Assembly (NCBI RefSeq): GCF_002163755.1
Contig: NZ_CP015864.1
Location: forward strand, 1,550,001-1,614,000
DNA from: Vibrio campbellii CAIM 519 = NBRC 15631 = ATCC 25920
GTDB taxonomy: Bacteria; Pseudomonadota; Gammaproteobacteria; Enterobacterales; Vibrionaceae
Reading direction: 5' to 3'
DNA length: 64,000 nt
The notes under the pieces were generated by a model that was not told where the DNA came from, searched no databases, and saw only the letters and a program-made list of their open reading frames with translations. Position 1 is the first letter of the stretch. Every line of letters begins with the position of its first letter. Shown piece after piece: positions 39,826 to 48,366 of the stretch. The position numbers and the translations under genes are program-made.

Positions 39826-40254
39826 ATGAATAGAACAGTAAGACTTTTTAAAATAGGTAGTCTCTTTACGTTTTTCTCCCTATTTTTAGTTTGGCTATTT
39901 TGTACAACATCTGATACTAGTACACTTAAGACTGTAAACTTGAGTTTGGATGAGGTGCTTTGTGCTGATTCTAGGGGATGGAGAAATGGGACAAAGGTTG
40001 CGATAATTAAAGATAAAAAAAGCAATCTACAATATTATGCAGATAGCCTGTCACCACAGATGTGCAGATGGTTACAAACACAACTTTTAAGTACAACAAC
40101 ACTAACTGCTTCCGGTGCCTATGATGCTAGTTATGATCAGGGAAAAAATATTGAGTTACAACAGATATATTTAGGAAAAGAAATGATCTATCAAGATCAG
40201 TATATAACCGAAGCAGGATTTTGTAAGTATATCCCTCTATTAACATGTATATAA
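39826..40254 (+). CDS. Membrane-anchored hypothetical protein
   Basis: A 142-residue protein with an N-terminal membrane anchor (IGSLFTFFSLFLVWLFCT, about 10-27) and a periplasmic part with four cysteines (VLCADSRG, MCRW, FCKYI, LTCI) that could form two disulfides. The C-terminal region has YDQGKNIELQQIYLGKEMIYQ. I do not recognise it. AGGAGA 8 bases before the ATG supports the start. AT-rich and located between two copies of the mscS 3' end, so it is cargo of an acquired block. Confidence 0.65.
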   Translation: MNRTVRLFKIGSLFTFFSLFLVWLFCTTSDTSTLKTVNLSLDEVLCADSRGWRNGTKVAIIKDKKSNLQYYADSLSPQMCRWLQTQLLSTTTLTASGAYDASYDQGKNIELQQIYLGKEMIYQDQYITEAGFCKYIPLLTCI

Positions 40255-40375
40255 ATGAACGTATTACAGAAGTATTGGTGCTAGCTCTCGTAGCATAAAG
40301 GGTAGAGTTCAGCGATGTAGCGTTGGTATGTCGTGTATAAAAGCGTTATAGGAATATCTTAAAAAGGATGAGTAG

Positions 40376-40699
40376 ATGATCGTTTTATCGAGGGTCGTAT
40401 CACTGTTTCTACTATTGATGTTGGTAGTTATGCTGCACACCGAGCTTTCAATTAGCGACGGTAATACCAATCTTTATGCTTTCATTCCTTTTGCACTAGT
40501 TTACTTATTACCTTTGTTCCCTAATTCGATTCTGGTCAAAATTAAAGTAATAATCATAATGGCTTTCGTGGTCTCAGTGGTGCTGTGTTTCGGTGTTTGG
40601 TTAACGTTCCCTGCAACAAGGGGAGCTGTCATCGGTTACTTTTTCGTAATTAACATACCAATATTTTTGACCCTTTATCAGAGGGTGAAAGCGGAATAA
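40376..40699 (+). CDS. Small multi-spanning membrane protein, unknown
   Basis: A 107-residue hydrophobic protein with three or four membrane segments (VSLFLLLMLVVMLH, FIPFALVYLLPLFP, VIIIMAFVVSVVLCFGVW, GYFFVINIPIFLTLY). AAAGGAT lies 10-16 bases before the ATG. No family is recognised. It lies in the block bounded by the mscS-end repeats and may work with, or protect against, its neighbours. Confidence 0.6.
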   Translation: MIVLSRVVSLFLLLMLVVMLHTELSISDGNTNLYAFIPFALVYLLPLFPNSILVKIKVIIIMAFVVSVVLCFGVWLTFPATRGAVIGYFFVINIPIFLTLYQRVKAE

Positions 40700-40775
40700 A
40701 AATAGCTGATGTATACCCGTGATTATGAAGGTGTCTTAGATTCGACATCACTTATCGCTATAGGATAAATAATTT

Positions 40776-40991
40776 GTGACGATTTTTTTCTTTGCTTGCA
40801 GCATCTCTATTTTCTGCATGTATTTAAGGTTCTCCAAGAAGAAGCTTCCTCTAGTTAAAGTGGCGCTATTGGTTTCTGCGATGTGTCATGTTTTTATCAT
40901 GAAAGAATACTGTGGTGACCTTCAGTTTATACGTTTTGTCTCTTCACTGTTTTTCGCGATTAACTCTGGATTATTTCTGACCACCAAGTGA
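40776..40991 (+). CDS. Small membrane protein, unknown
   Basis: A 71-residue protein from a GTG start with a TAGGAT motif upstream. Two hydrophobic stretches (IFFFACSISIFCMYL and VALLVSAMCHVFI) and a third weaker one near the C-terminus. No family recognised. It ends just before the second mscS-end repeat. Confidence 0.5.
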   Translation: MTIFFFACSISIFCMYLRFSKKKLPLVKVALLVSAMCHVFIMKEYCGDLQFIRFVSSLFFAINSGLFLTTK

Positions 40992-40995
40992 TATT

Positions 40996-41151
40996 AAAAA
41001 GCCGATGTATCTACATCGGCTTTTTCGTGGGCTATTTCTTTCTGCGGGTATAAATGCGTGAGGCGGTTTTTGGCTCCTCAGGCTTGGCTTTTTCTTTTGC
41101 CAGCTTTAAGACTGCTTTTTGTAGCATCAAGTTGTTTGGGTATGTGATTAG
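40996..41151 (-). repeat. mscS 3' end and terminator (copy B, the intact gene's own end)
   Basis: Partner of the duplicate at 39613-39767. Includes the terminator hairpin AAAAAGCCGATGTA / TACATCGGCTTTTT (40996-41026 region) and the last 39 codons of the intact mscS gene. Confidence 0.85.
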
Positions 41152-41631
41152 GTTGCCATTGTCGTGCTTAATCAGCACATGGAACATGCGGATTTCTTGA
41201 ATCTCACCACTGATGTCTTCGTCTTTATCTACGACTTTAATTCGGTCACCGACGCGGTATGGGAAGACAAAGAAGATCAGAAAGCTTGCTGTGATGTTAC
41301 TTAGAATCGACCATTGTGCGATGAAAGCCACACCCAATACCGCAAAGATAGACGATAGGAAGAGTGAAACATTGCCGTAGCCAATACCGGTTACGATGGC
41401 GAAAAGCGAAGCAAACAAAAACAAGAACGCGACGTTGAAGCAGCGCTGAATAAAGCTCAAGCGCGCTTTGTTTACGCCTTTAGCTTCTGCCAAATTTAGG
41501 ATCGCACGGTTGGCGATTTTCTTTAGCAAGCGATAAGCGATCAGAATGATGACGCCCATCAACACTTTATAACCGATAGAGCCAGCCGTGAAATACTGAC
41601 TGATTTGCTCTAAATGTATCCAATGTTTCAT
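41032..41631 (-). CDS. Small-conductance mechanosensitive channel-like protein (MscS family, short)
   Basis: A 199-residue member of the MscS family. One N-terminal membrane helix, a second (FNVAFLFLFASLFAIVTGIGY) and the pore-lining helix region (LFLSSIFAVLGVAFIAQWSILSNITASFLIF) precede the beta domain with PYRVGDRIKVVDKDEDISGEIQEI. It lacks the long C-terminal alpha/beta domain of E. coli MscS (286 residues) and ends in a basic tail SRIYTRRKK. Such channels release solutes on hypo-osmotic shock. The 3' end is the site where the accessory block was inserted or duplicated. Confidence 0.87.
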   Translation of the reverse strand: MKHWIHLEQISQYFTAGSIGYKVLMGVIILIAYRLLKKIANRAILNLAEAKGVNKARLSFIQRCFNVAFLFLFASLFAIVTGIGYGNVSLFLSSIFAVLGVAFIAQWSILSNITASFLIFFVFPYRVGDRIKVVDKDEDISGEIQEIRMFHVLIKHDNGNLITYPNNLMLQKAVLKLAKEKAKPEEPKTASRIYTRRKK

Positions 41632-41848
41632 TTCTTCAACTCGAGAATATTAAGAAGGCGCGAGTTATAGCCGATTTTGGCTCGCAAGTAATTAATTATT
41701 TTCAGTGCAAAGCACGATTATTGCTGAACAAATTTTGACCTGCATCTCAGTTCCGAATTGAGAGGGAATGAACCCTGATATCTGGTATGTCGGCAGCTGC
41801 TAATCTAGATCAGTAGCTTGTTGATGTTACGTACAGAGAGGGAATGCA
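41632..41848. other. Divergent promoter region
   Basis: About 215 bases between mscS and the small membrane protein gene; no structured site recognised. Confidence 0.4.
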
Positions 41849-41962
41849 ATGGAAGAAGATGAAAGGGCCATCATGGGGTTAGTGGCTATTGTTGGTTTTG
41901 TGCTGCTTTGGATATTCCTCGAAGAGTTTGGTTACTTTGGTTTATTAACCCTCTATAAATAA
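41849..41962 (+). CDS. 37-residue single-span membrane protein
   Basis: Reads MEEDERAIMGLVAIVG then FVLLWIFLEEFGYFG and LLTLYK. An acidic N-terminus, one membrane helix (about 8-24) and a short C-terminus. GAGAGGGA lies 7 bases before the ATG, and a terminator overlaps the stop codon, so the unit looks like a complete tiny gene with its own transcript. Function unknown. Confidence 0.66.
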   Translation: MEEDERAIMGLVAIVGFVLLWIFLEEFGYFGLLTLYK

Positions 41963-42000
41963 GCCCCGTAAAACTCTGGGTTCGACGGGGCTTTGATTTT
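41962..42000. terminator. Terminator after the 37-residue gene
   Basis: AGCCCCGT pairs with ACGGGGCT over a 15-base loop, followed by TTGATTTT. Lies 15 bases from the end of the converging lapB-like gene. Confidence 0.82.
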
Positions 42001-42014
42001 CTGCTTATGCGGTT

Positions 42015-44129
42015 TTAGCTTACGGCGCGAACCTTACCTTGCTTCAAGTCATTCAGCACTTGTGCTTTCGGACCATCAGCAATCACGCTGCCTTTCTCCA
42101 TCACAATCACACGATCAACAATATCGAGCATTGAGGTTTTGTGCGTAATCAAAATCAGCGTTTCATTTGGTTTTAACTGCGCTAGTTGATGCTTGATGTG
42201 CATCTCTGAACGGTTGTCCATTGCGCTGGTTGGCTCGTCCATTAAGAGTACGGGAGGGCGACCCAAGAACGCTCGTGCAATCGTTACAGCTTGACGCTGA
42301 CCACCAGAGAGCATGCCGCCGCCTTCGCCCACTTGGCGCTCTAGACCCGCAGGATCCGATTGAGTAAAGGCGGTGACACCTGCACGGTTGGCGGCGTCTA
42401 AGACATCGCGATCATCGGTGAGCGGACGGCCTAGGGTAATGTTGTCGCGAATAGAACCGAAGAACAGATTCGAATCTTGCGGTACACAGCCGATATTGCG
42501 TCGTACGTCCACGTGGTGAAGCTGTTCGATGTCTGTGTCATCAATACGCACGTGACCTTCTGTCGGCTTGTACAGACCCATTATCAAGCGTTCTAGCGTG
42601 GTTTTACCCGAACCAATACGACCGATGATTGCGACTTTTTCACCTGGATTAATCGTTAGGCTTAAATCACGAATCGATGCCACTGGCGCATCTGGGTAAT
42701 GGAAGGTCACACGGTCAATCTCAACCTTACCTTGTACGATAGGACGGTGAATGTAGCGTTTGCCTTCTTCTTGCTCGTCTGGCATTTCCATCACTTGGTT
42801 GATGATGGTCATTGAAGATTTCGCTTGGTTGTATCGACTTGAAAGCAAAGAAAGCTGAACCATAGGACCAATCGCTCGACCACTCAGCATGGTTGCAGCA
42901 ATCAAACCACCCATGGTTAGGTTACCATTGGCAATCAAGTACACGCCTAGAATGATCATGCCGACGTTACTACTTTGCTGCACAAAGCCCGCTGCGTTTT
43001 GAATACTGTCGGTGATACGGCGGCTCTTGATGTTCCAGTTTGCCATGTGCGCAACGGCTTCTTCCCAACGGTATTGGAATTGGCTTTGTGCACTTAGCAT
43101 TTTCACCGTTTCTAAGCCAGATAAGCTCTCAATCAAGTTGGCGTATTTCTGTGAAGCAAGGCGAGAACCTTCTTCAATCGAGCGGCGAAGTGGACCTTGA
43201 ATCAGCGCCGAGTGAATCATCAGAATCACCACACCAATCATTGGTACGTATACCAGATCGCCCGCCATCAGCCAGATGATGACTAGGAACAAAATTGCGA
43301 AAGGTAAGTCAATTAGCGCACTTACCGTGGCCGAGGTGAAGAACTCACGAATGGATTCGAACTCTTGCAAGTGTCGAGCAAAAGCACCCACTGAAGGTGG
43401 CTTGGACTCCATTCGGATACCCATCACTTTGCTAAACAGCTTGGAGGAAATCAGGATGTCGGATTTTTTACCCGCAACGTCTATGAAGTAGTTACGCAGC
43501 GATTTGAGTAAGAAGTCGAACAGGAACACCACGAAGATACCGCTCGCCAACACCCATAAAGTCTCAAACGCGAGGTTTGGTACTACCTTGTCGTACACCA
43601 AGCGAGTGAACATTGGTGCTGCAATGGCAAAGATGTTGATGAGGAGAGAAGCGATAAGTACATCGCGGTAGATGCGTTTCGATTGCCACAAGGTTGACCA
43701 AAACCAGTGACCTTCTTTGGTTTTGAGCACTTCGGGAGAGCGCTCGTCATAACGGAATTGCTTTTTAACTAAAAAGTAGCGACCAGTGTACTGCTCAAGT
43801 AGGTCTTCTAGCGGGATGGAGATAGGCACCATTCCGCTTTCTAGGTTGGTGATTTCAGCTTCTTGTTTCTCAACATCGATGCTATTGAGAACGCAAGAAT
43901 CCCCACCTTTTAGAAGTAAGATAGCCGGCAGAATCAGGCTCGAGATCTTGTCTAATTCTGCACGGTTTTCCTTGGCAACCAATCCGGCCCTTTCCGCCGC
44001 TCGTGGTAGCAGAAACGGAGTGAGCTTGCCATCAGAGAGCGGAAGGCCGTTAATCAGCGCTTCCGGTGAGTTGGCTAGCCCGAAGTATCGGCTAACGTAA
44101 ATGAGCGAATTCAGTAAAGGGTCTTTCAT
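42015..44129 (-). CDS. lapB: Type I secretion ABC transporter (LapB/RtxB type)
   Basis: A 704-residue ABC exporter. An N-terminal C39-like domain without catalytic Cys (MKDPLLNSLIYVSRYFGLAN, LPRAAERAGL) is followed by six membrane helices (about 150-420) and an ATPase with Walker A GRIGSGKTT, signature MLSGGQRQAVTIARAF and Walker B VLLMDEPTSAMD. This is the LapB family, which exports giant calcium-binding adhesins with an HlyD-like adaptor and a TolC-like channel. ATG 44129 with GAAGG upstream is preferred over 44183, which would overlap the upstream gene. It is the last gene of the lapCGDB unit. The adhesin and the outer-membrane channel are not in the window. Confidence 0.92.
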   Translation of the reverse strand: MKDPLLNSLIYVSRYFGLANSPEALINGLPLSDGKLTPFLLPRAAERAGLVAKENRAELDKISSLILPAILLLKGGDSCVLNSIDVEKQEAEITNLESGMVPISIPLEDLLEQYTGRYFLVKKQFRYDERSPEVLKTKEGHWFWSTLWQSKRIYRDVLIASLLINIFAIAAPMFTRLVYDKVVPNLAFETLWVLASGIFVVFLFDFLLKSLRNYFIDVAGKKSDILISSKLFSKVMGIRMESKPPSVGAFARHLQEFESIREFFTSATVSALIDLPFAILFLVIIWLMAGDLVYVPMIGVVILMIHSALIQGPLRRSIEEGSRLASQKYANLIESLSGLETVKMLSAQSQFQYRWEEAVAHMANWNIKSRRITDSIQNAAGFVQQSSNVGMIILGVYLIANGNLTMGGLIAATMLSGRAIGPMVQLSLLSSRYNQAKSSMTIINQVMEMPDEQEEGKRYIHRPIVQGKVEIDRVTFHYPDAPVASIRDLSLTINPGEKVAIIGRIGSGKTTLERLIMGLYKPTEGHVRIDDTDIEQLHHVDVRRNIGCVPQDSNLFFGSIRDNITLGRPLTDDRDVLDAANRAGVTAFTQSDPAGLERQVGEGGGMLSGGQRQAVTIARAFLGRPPVLLMDEPTSAMDNRSEMHIKHQLAQLKPNETLILITHKTSMLDIVDRVIVMEKGSVIADGPKAQVLNDLKQGKVRAVS

Positions 44130-44145
44130 CCTTGGTGTACCTTCG

Positions 44146-46068
44146 TTATTCCTTGTCGACAATGAAGCCTTGGAAGACTTCAACGAAATGCTCGGTTAGG
44201 AAATCCAACTGAATCTGTGTTTCAACACGCGATGCAATCGTCGTAATACCCAAGTTGTGAGCGGTACGAGAAATCGATGTCAGCGTGAATTTTTGTTTCT
44301 CGTCGTGCAAGTTGTGGGTGAACAGATAATCCAGTTTTACGTAATTCGGGCGGAATTCCTGAATGTACTCAAGTGACTGGAAGTTACGGCCGTAGTTATC
44401 AACACCGAACTCCGCACCCGCTTGACGAATCGCATTACACAGCAGAGCAGTGTGGTGCGGATGGTCAATGAAACACGCTTCTGGAAGCTCAAAGTGCAGC
44501 ATTGGAGCCACTTTTGAGTGCTTCTCTAGCATGCTGGTGGTCCAACGAATGAATGAGGGCTGAGATAAGCTACTTTGGGCAATGTTGATGGCTACTGGTT
44601 CTTTTAGTTCGCCACTTTCAAGCATCTTGATCATCGACTCGATGACGTATTGGTCGAAGATGTTGGTTGCTTCTAACTGTTCAAGAGCAAACAAGTATTG
44701 GTTCGCACGGTAGGTTTCACCATCTTTTTCGATGCTTGAGAACACCTCATTGTGGAACACTTTACCCCAAGTGTTCTTCGCAGACTGGAAGCGGAATTTG
44801 ATCCAATCGCTGTGAATCGCTTCTTCAACCAGCGCTTTCCATTGCTGTTTACCCATTAGGTTCGAGGTGTTTTCACCACCCACGAAGCCGTAAGCTTTAT
44901 CTGGCTGCGCTTTGGCTTTCGATAGGGCGTTATCCACCATCGATAGCACTTCTGTACGAGTTTTCTGATCTTTACTGTGCGCGACACCCAGTGATGCTTT
45001 TGGTTTCGCCATGCCAGTAGGATCGGTATTAAGGCCATTCACACAGTTGACGATGCTGTCAGCGAGAATGCGCAACTCGCTCTCATCCATGTGCGGGAAT
45101 AGTAGACCAAATTCGTCGCTAGACAGACGAGCAATGGTTGCTCCCGGTACATCGATGGTGTTCTTGAGACGTTGAGATAACTCTCTCACGTGGGCATCGG
45201 CGCGTTGGTAATCTTTGGTCTCGTAAATGTCACCAATGTACTCAGCATGGAGTAGCGCGATACCCCCTTGCGTTTGCTCTGCCAGCCATTGATCAACTTG
45301 GTTGATGTAGAACGAGCGGTTACCCAGTTTGGAGATTGGATCCAGGTAAGCTTGAGCACGCAGACGCTGCGCCTCTTTTGCCTGTTCTTTAAATGACAGT
45401 TCGATTTGTGCCGACATTGAGTTGATGCCGTCGACGACTGCGATCAAATCTTTGGTTTTTGGACGAGCCAGTGGGTCGCCAAATTGGTTGTTAGCAATCT
45501 CGTGCATTTTCTTCACGATGGCCGCTAAAGGTTTGAGTGAGCGACGTAGGATGTAAGAAATCGCCACTAGACCAGCAAGGAAGATAACGCCAAACGCAGT
45601 CAGCAGGCGAACAAAGCCTTGCCACAGCTGGTCGTATGCTGCACCTGGATGGCTGATGATTTCTACCTCTGCAAGCTGCATCCAACCGCTGGTTACCACG
45701 CGTTTATCGTGAATGGCTTTGAACAGATTTAAATCGATAAACCATTGCGGCACACTCGTCGGTTTCACCGGGTATGAACGTACAATTTGGTAATCGGAAT
45801 CTAACGCGGTGAGACGTACGACAGAATAAGTACTGCCGTCGAACAACGCATTAATCACGGATTCAACGGCGACCTTATCTTTGTCTTTTAGATACGGTGC
45901 CAGTGCCAAACCAACGGTGTTAATGGTGTTGTTGACCTCTGAACGTTGCTGCTGCTCCAAGCTGTCTCGAGTAGTGTTGAACTGGATTACGAATACTGAT
46001 GCCATCAAAAGTAAAAAGACCGTAACCATTCCCACTACAAGCTTCTTATATAGGGTCATGTTTTTCAC
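44146..46068 (-). CDS. lapD: LapD-type c-di-GMP receptor (HAMP, degenerate GGDEF and EAL)
   Basis: A 640-residue inner-membrane receptor. Two membrane helices (about 10-30 and 150-170) enclose a LapD/MoxY-type periplasmic domain that ends in WMQLAEVEIISHPG. A HAMP linker (RRSLKPLAAIVKKMHEI) follows, then a GGDEF domain with RLSSDEFGLLF in place of the active GGDEF loop, and an EAL domain with FELPEACF in place of the EAL motif. Both enzyme sites are lost, as in LapD, which binds c-di-GMP in the EAL domain and then sequesters the LapG protease. It overlaps lapG by 4 bases. Confidence 0.92.
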   Translation of the reverse strand: MKNMTLYKKLVVGMVTVFLLLMASVFVIQFNTTRDSLEQQQRSEVNNTINTVGLALAPYLKDKDKVAVESVINALFDGSTYSVVRLTALDSDYQIVRSYPVKPTSVPQWFIDLNLFKAIHDKRVVTSGWMQLAEVEIISHPGAAYDQLWQGFVRLLTAFGVIFLAGLVAISYILRRSLKPLAAIVKKMHEIANNQFGDPLARPKTKDLIAVVDGINSMSAQIELSFKEQAKEAQRLRAQAYLDPISKLGNRSFYINQVDQWLAEQTQGGIALLHAEYIGDIYETKDYQRADAHVRELSQRLKNTIDVPGATIARLSSDEFGLLFPHMDESELRILADSIVNCVNGLNTDPTGMAKPKASLGVAHSKDQKTRTEVLSMVDNALSKAKAQPDKAYGFVGGENTSNLMGKQQWKALVEEAIHSDWIKFRFQSAKNTWGKVFHNEVFSSIEKDGETYRANQYLFALEQLEATNIFDQYVIESMIKMLESGELKEPVAINIAQSSLSQPSFIRWTTSMLEKHSKVAPMLHFELPEACFIDHPHHTALLCNAIRQAGAEFGVDNYGRNFQSLEYIQEFRPNYVKLDYLFTHNLHDEKQKFTLTSISRTAHNLGITTIASRVETQIQLDFLTEHFVEVFQGFIVDKE

Positions 46069-46748
46069 TCGTCATAGTTAATTTTAGGTTTCTTTAACTG
46101 CAACTTACGTTCGCGCGAGCGTAAGTCATTCCAAAGGCTCAAACGTGAGGCTTTTCCTGCTAGCTCTCCACTGCTGGCAGAAGACTTCATTAGCCACAAG
46201 TTTTTACCATTAAAACTGTAAATCGGTAGTAAGTCGCTACGCTTGGAAGCTCGAACAATTTCTGGGTTGAGATTGTCGAGGATGAGCGGCTCAGAGCTTG
46301 GTGTTGGGTAATACGCCAGCACCATGTGAAATTGATTTAGTCTAATCGCTTTTACGTAGACCAAGCGCATTTTTGAATCTGGGATTCCGAGTTCGAGCAA
46401 TGAGAAATACTTCGCTATCGTGAAGTCTTCACAATCACCGGCATTACTGCCTATAAACTCGAGTGGTGTTGCCCAATAGTCTTTTTTGCCCCACAAATTG
46501 ATGTCATCGACAAAATAGAGTTGGTTAAAAAAGTTGTTCACATCGGAGAGTTTCTTGTTGTTGCTCTGGACTTGTAAGGAATCCAAATTCTCTCGCCATG
46601 TTTTGACGCGCTGCCCTGCGCGTTCACCATAAACTGAAGTGACCGTATCGACCCATCGTTGCTCTTTGCTGTTGAGCGCCCCAATTTGGAACGAAAAACA
46701 ACTGATGCTGATTAATAATGTAACTTTACGCTTCAATTTGGATGGCAT
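46065..46748 (-). CDS. lapG: LapG-type periplasmic cysteine protease (BTLCP family)
   Basis: A 227-residue protease with an N-terminal signal or anchor (LLISISCFSFQIGAL). The transglutaminase-like triad is visible: Cys105 in NAGDCEDFT, His141 in QFHMVLAYY and Asp158 in LILDNLN. An acidic calcium-site region (YFVDDINLWGKKDYW) precedes it. LapG cuts the N-terminal retention module of LapA-type adhesins at a di-alanine, releasing the cell from the surface unless LapD holds it. Genes lapC, lapG, lapD and lapB are in transcription order here. Confidence 0.92.
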   Translation of the reverse strand: MPSKLKRKVTLLISISCFSFQIGALNSKEQRWVDTVTSVYGERAGQRVKTWRENLDSLQVQSNNKKLSDVNNFFNQLYFVDDINLWGKKDYWATPLEFIGSNAGDCEDFTIAKYFSLLELGIPDSKMRLVYVKAIRLNQFHMVLAYYPTPSSEPLILDNLNPEIVRASKRSDLLPIYSFNGKNLWLMKSSASSGELAGKASRLSLWNDLRSRERKLQLKKPKINYDE

Positions 46749-46861
46749 ATTCGACTCACATTACAAGTGTACCCTTGAAATGGGTTCATTGGTGAGAAAA
46801 GTGCTTTTTATTTAACCACTTGTCATCATATAAGAACACATTGTTTGTACCTTGCAAACAC

Positions 46862-48256
46862 TTACTCCTTCAGTGCGTTGGTTTTGGCGCTCAAAATCGG
46901 CTTGAGTAGATATTCTAGTACCGTTCGTTTCCCTGTGATGATATCAACAGATGCCGTCATACCTGGAATGATAGGTAAGTCCGCATCTTGTCCGAAACTG
47001 GTTTTCTCTGTGCGTATACGGACGATGTAGAAGCTGTTGCCTTCTTCGTCTTGTGTGGTGTCGGCACTGATGTGTTCCAACTCTCCTTCCAAGCCGCCGT
47101 ATTTAGTGAAGTCGTACGCAGTGAATTTCACAATCGCATGAAGATCTGGACGCAAGAAAGCGATGTCCTTCGGCGCGATCTTCGCTTCCACTAATAAGGT
47201 GTCTTCGGTCGGCACGATTTCTACGATGTCCATACCCGGCTGGATAACGCCACCGACGGTGTTGACGTTCAATGTCTTGATGGTGCCCGTTACTGGAGAA
47301 ACCACCACAGTTCGGTTCACTCGGTCTTCCAAGCCTACCGCTGATTCGACTAGTGCTGAGAGCTGGTCTTGTGTGCTGTTGAGTTTTTCTTGTTGCTCGG
47401 AGCGGAATTTCAACGCGACATCGATACGGTTGAGCATCGATTCACGGATGCCCGATTTGATGACAGGGATCTTCAACTCGCTAGACGTCATTTCTCGACG
47501 GGTGTCGTTCACCTGACGTTGAAGCTTTAAGAGTTCAATTCTAGGTACGACACCTTCATCAGCCAGAGGTTTGGTGATATCCAGTTCTTTCTTTGCATAA
47601 CGATAGCTTTGACGAAGGTTGCCCACACGCGCTTGAATCTCCACCAGATCCTGTTGTTTCTGCTTAACTTGTTGGTCTATGACCGAAATTTGGTTGCGCA
47701 GGTTATCCAAGTCTTCGCGGTATTCTGCTTTCTGGCGTTGAGTCAGGCGAGGACGATTCTCTTCAAGTGTTGGCGGGAATGTCAGTTTGCTATAGTCGAT
47801 AACGACATTTTTTTTCCAGTTGCTGTCGTCAAAGTTACGATTAACTTTGACACTGTTGATTGAGGCTGAAAGATGCAGTACTGAAGCGGTTAAGTTGGCA
47901 ACTTGCTGTTCACGTTCACGAAAGTCAGAGCGGAAGCGGGTGTCGTCAATCAGCAGCAACTGCTGATCTTTCTGAACTTTTTGACCCTCTTTAACTAATA
48001 TCTTTTTGACCAAGCCACCTTCTAAGTTCTGCACTACTTGGATTTGAGAAGATGGAATGACTTTGCCTTGGCCTACGGTCACTTTGTCGATCTCAGCCCA
48101 AGATGCCCAGCCAATCGCCGCTACAAAAAACAGCACCATCATCCACAGCATTAAGCGGGCACTATTTGGTGTGTTTAAGAGCAAAGCAGCGGTTTTGTCA
48201 TCGATAAATTCAAGCTCGTCGCTGCTCAGTTTGTTGTAGTTGTCTCGGCTCATCAC
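46862..48256 (-). CDS. lapC: HlyD/LapC-type membrane fusion protein
   Basis: A 464-residue adaptor with one N-terminal membrane helix (ARLMLWMMVLFFVAAIGWASWA), a barrel-sandwich lipoyl domain split by a long coiled coil (about 95-290), and a C-terminal beta domain with GTIKTLNVNTVGGVIQPGMDIVEIVPTEDTL. The last part is the family's RTX-secretion motif. It bridges the inner-membrane exporter and a TolC-like channel. It begins the lapCGDB unit; a 110-base gap separates it from the regulator upstream. Confidence 0.92.
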   Translation of the reverse strand: MMSRDNYNKLSSDELEFIDDKTAALLLNTPNSARLMLWMMVLFFVAAIGWASWAEIDKVTVGQGKVIPSSQIQVVQNLEGGLVKKILVKEGQKVQKDQQLLLIDDTRFRSDFREREQQVANLTASVLHLSASINSVKVNRNFDDSNWKKNVVIDYSKLTFPPTLEENRPRLTQRQKAEYREDLDNLRNQISVIDQQVKQKQQDLVEIQARVGNLRQSYRYAKKELDITKPLADEGVVPRIELLKLQRQVNDTRREMTSSELKIPVIKSGIRESMLNRIDVALKFRSEQQEKLNSTQDQLSALVESAVGLEDRVNRTVVVSPVTGTIKTLNVNTVGGVIQPGMDIVEIVPTEDTLLVEAKIAPKDIAFLRPDLHAIVKFTAYDFTKYGGLEGELEHISADTTQDEEGNSFYIVRIRTEKTSFGQDADLPIIPGMTASVDIITGKRTVLEYLLKPILSAKTNALKE

Positions 48257-48366
48257 ATTCCTTGTAATATAAAGACGGCTTAACTTTTGATGTTATTATT
48301 ATTAGTCGAGTATGTCAGCATGTTTGGTTGATAAAAATGTGTGCAGGATAAGCATCAGTTTGTTTA

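Noticed and set aside
42945..42965. ATGATCA core in lapB
   Set aside because: Left arm TCGGC does not match the GAA-type arm; single site in coding sequence, likely chance.
44633..44655. ATGATCA core in lapD read leftward
   Set aside because: Two mismatches in the arm and isolated position; treated as chance.
46749..46861. Search for an adhesin or riboswitch between lap genes
   Set aside because: The short gaps hold no c-di-GMP riboswitch motif and no large repeat protein.
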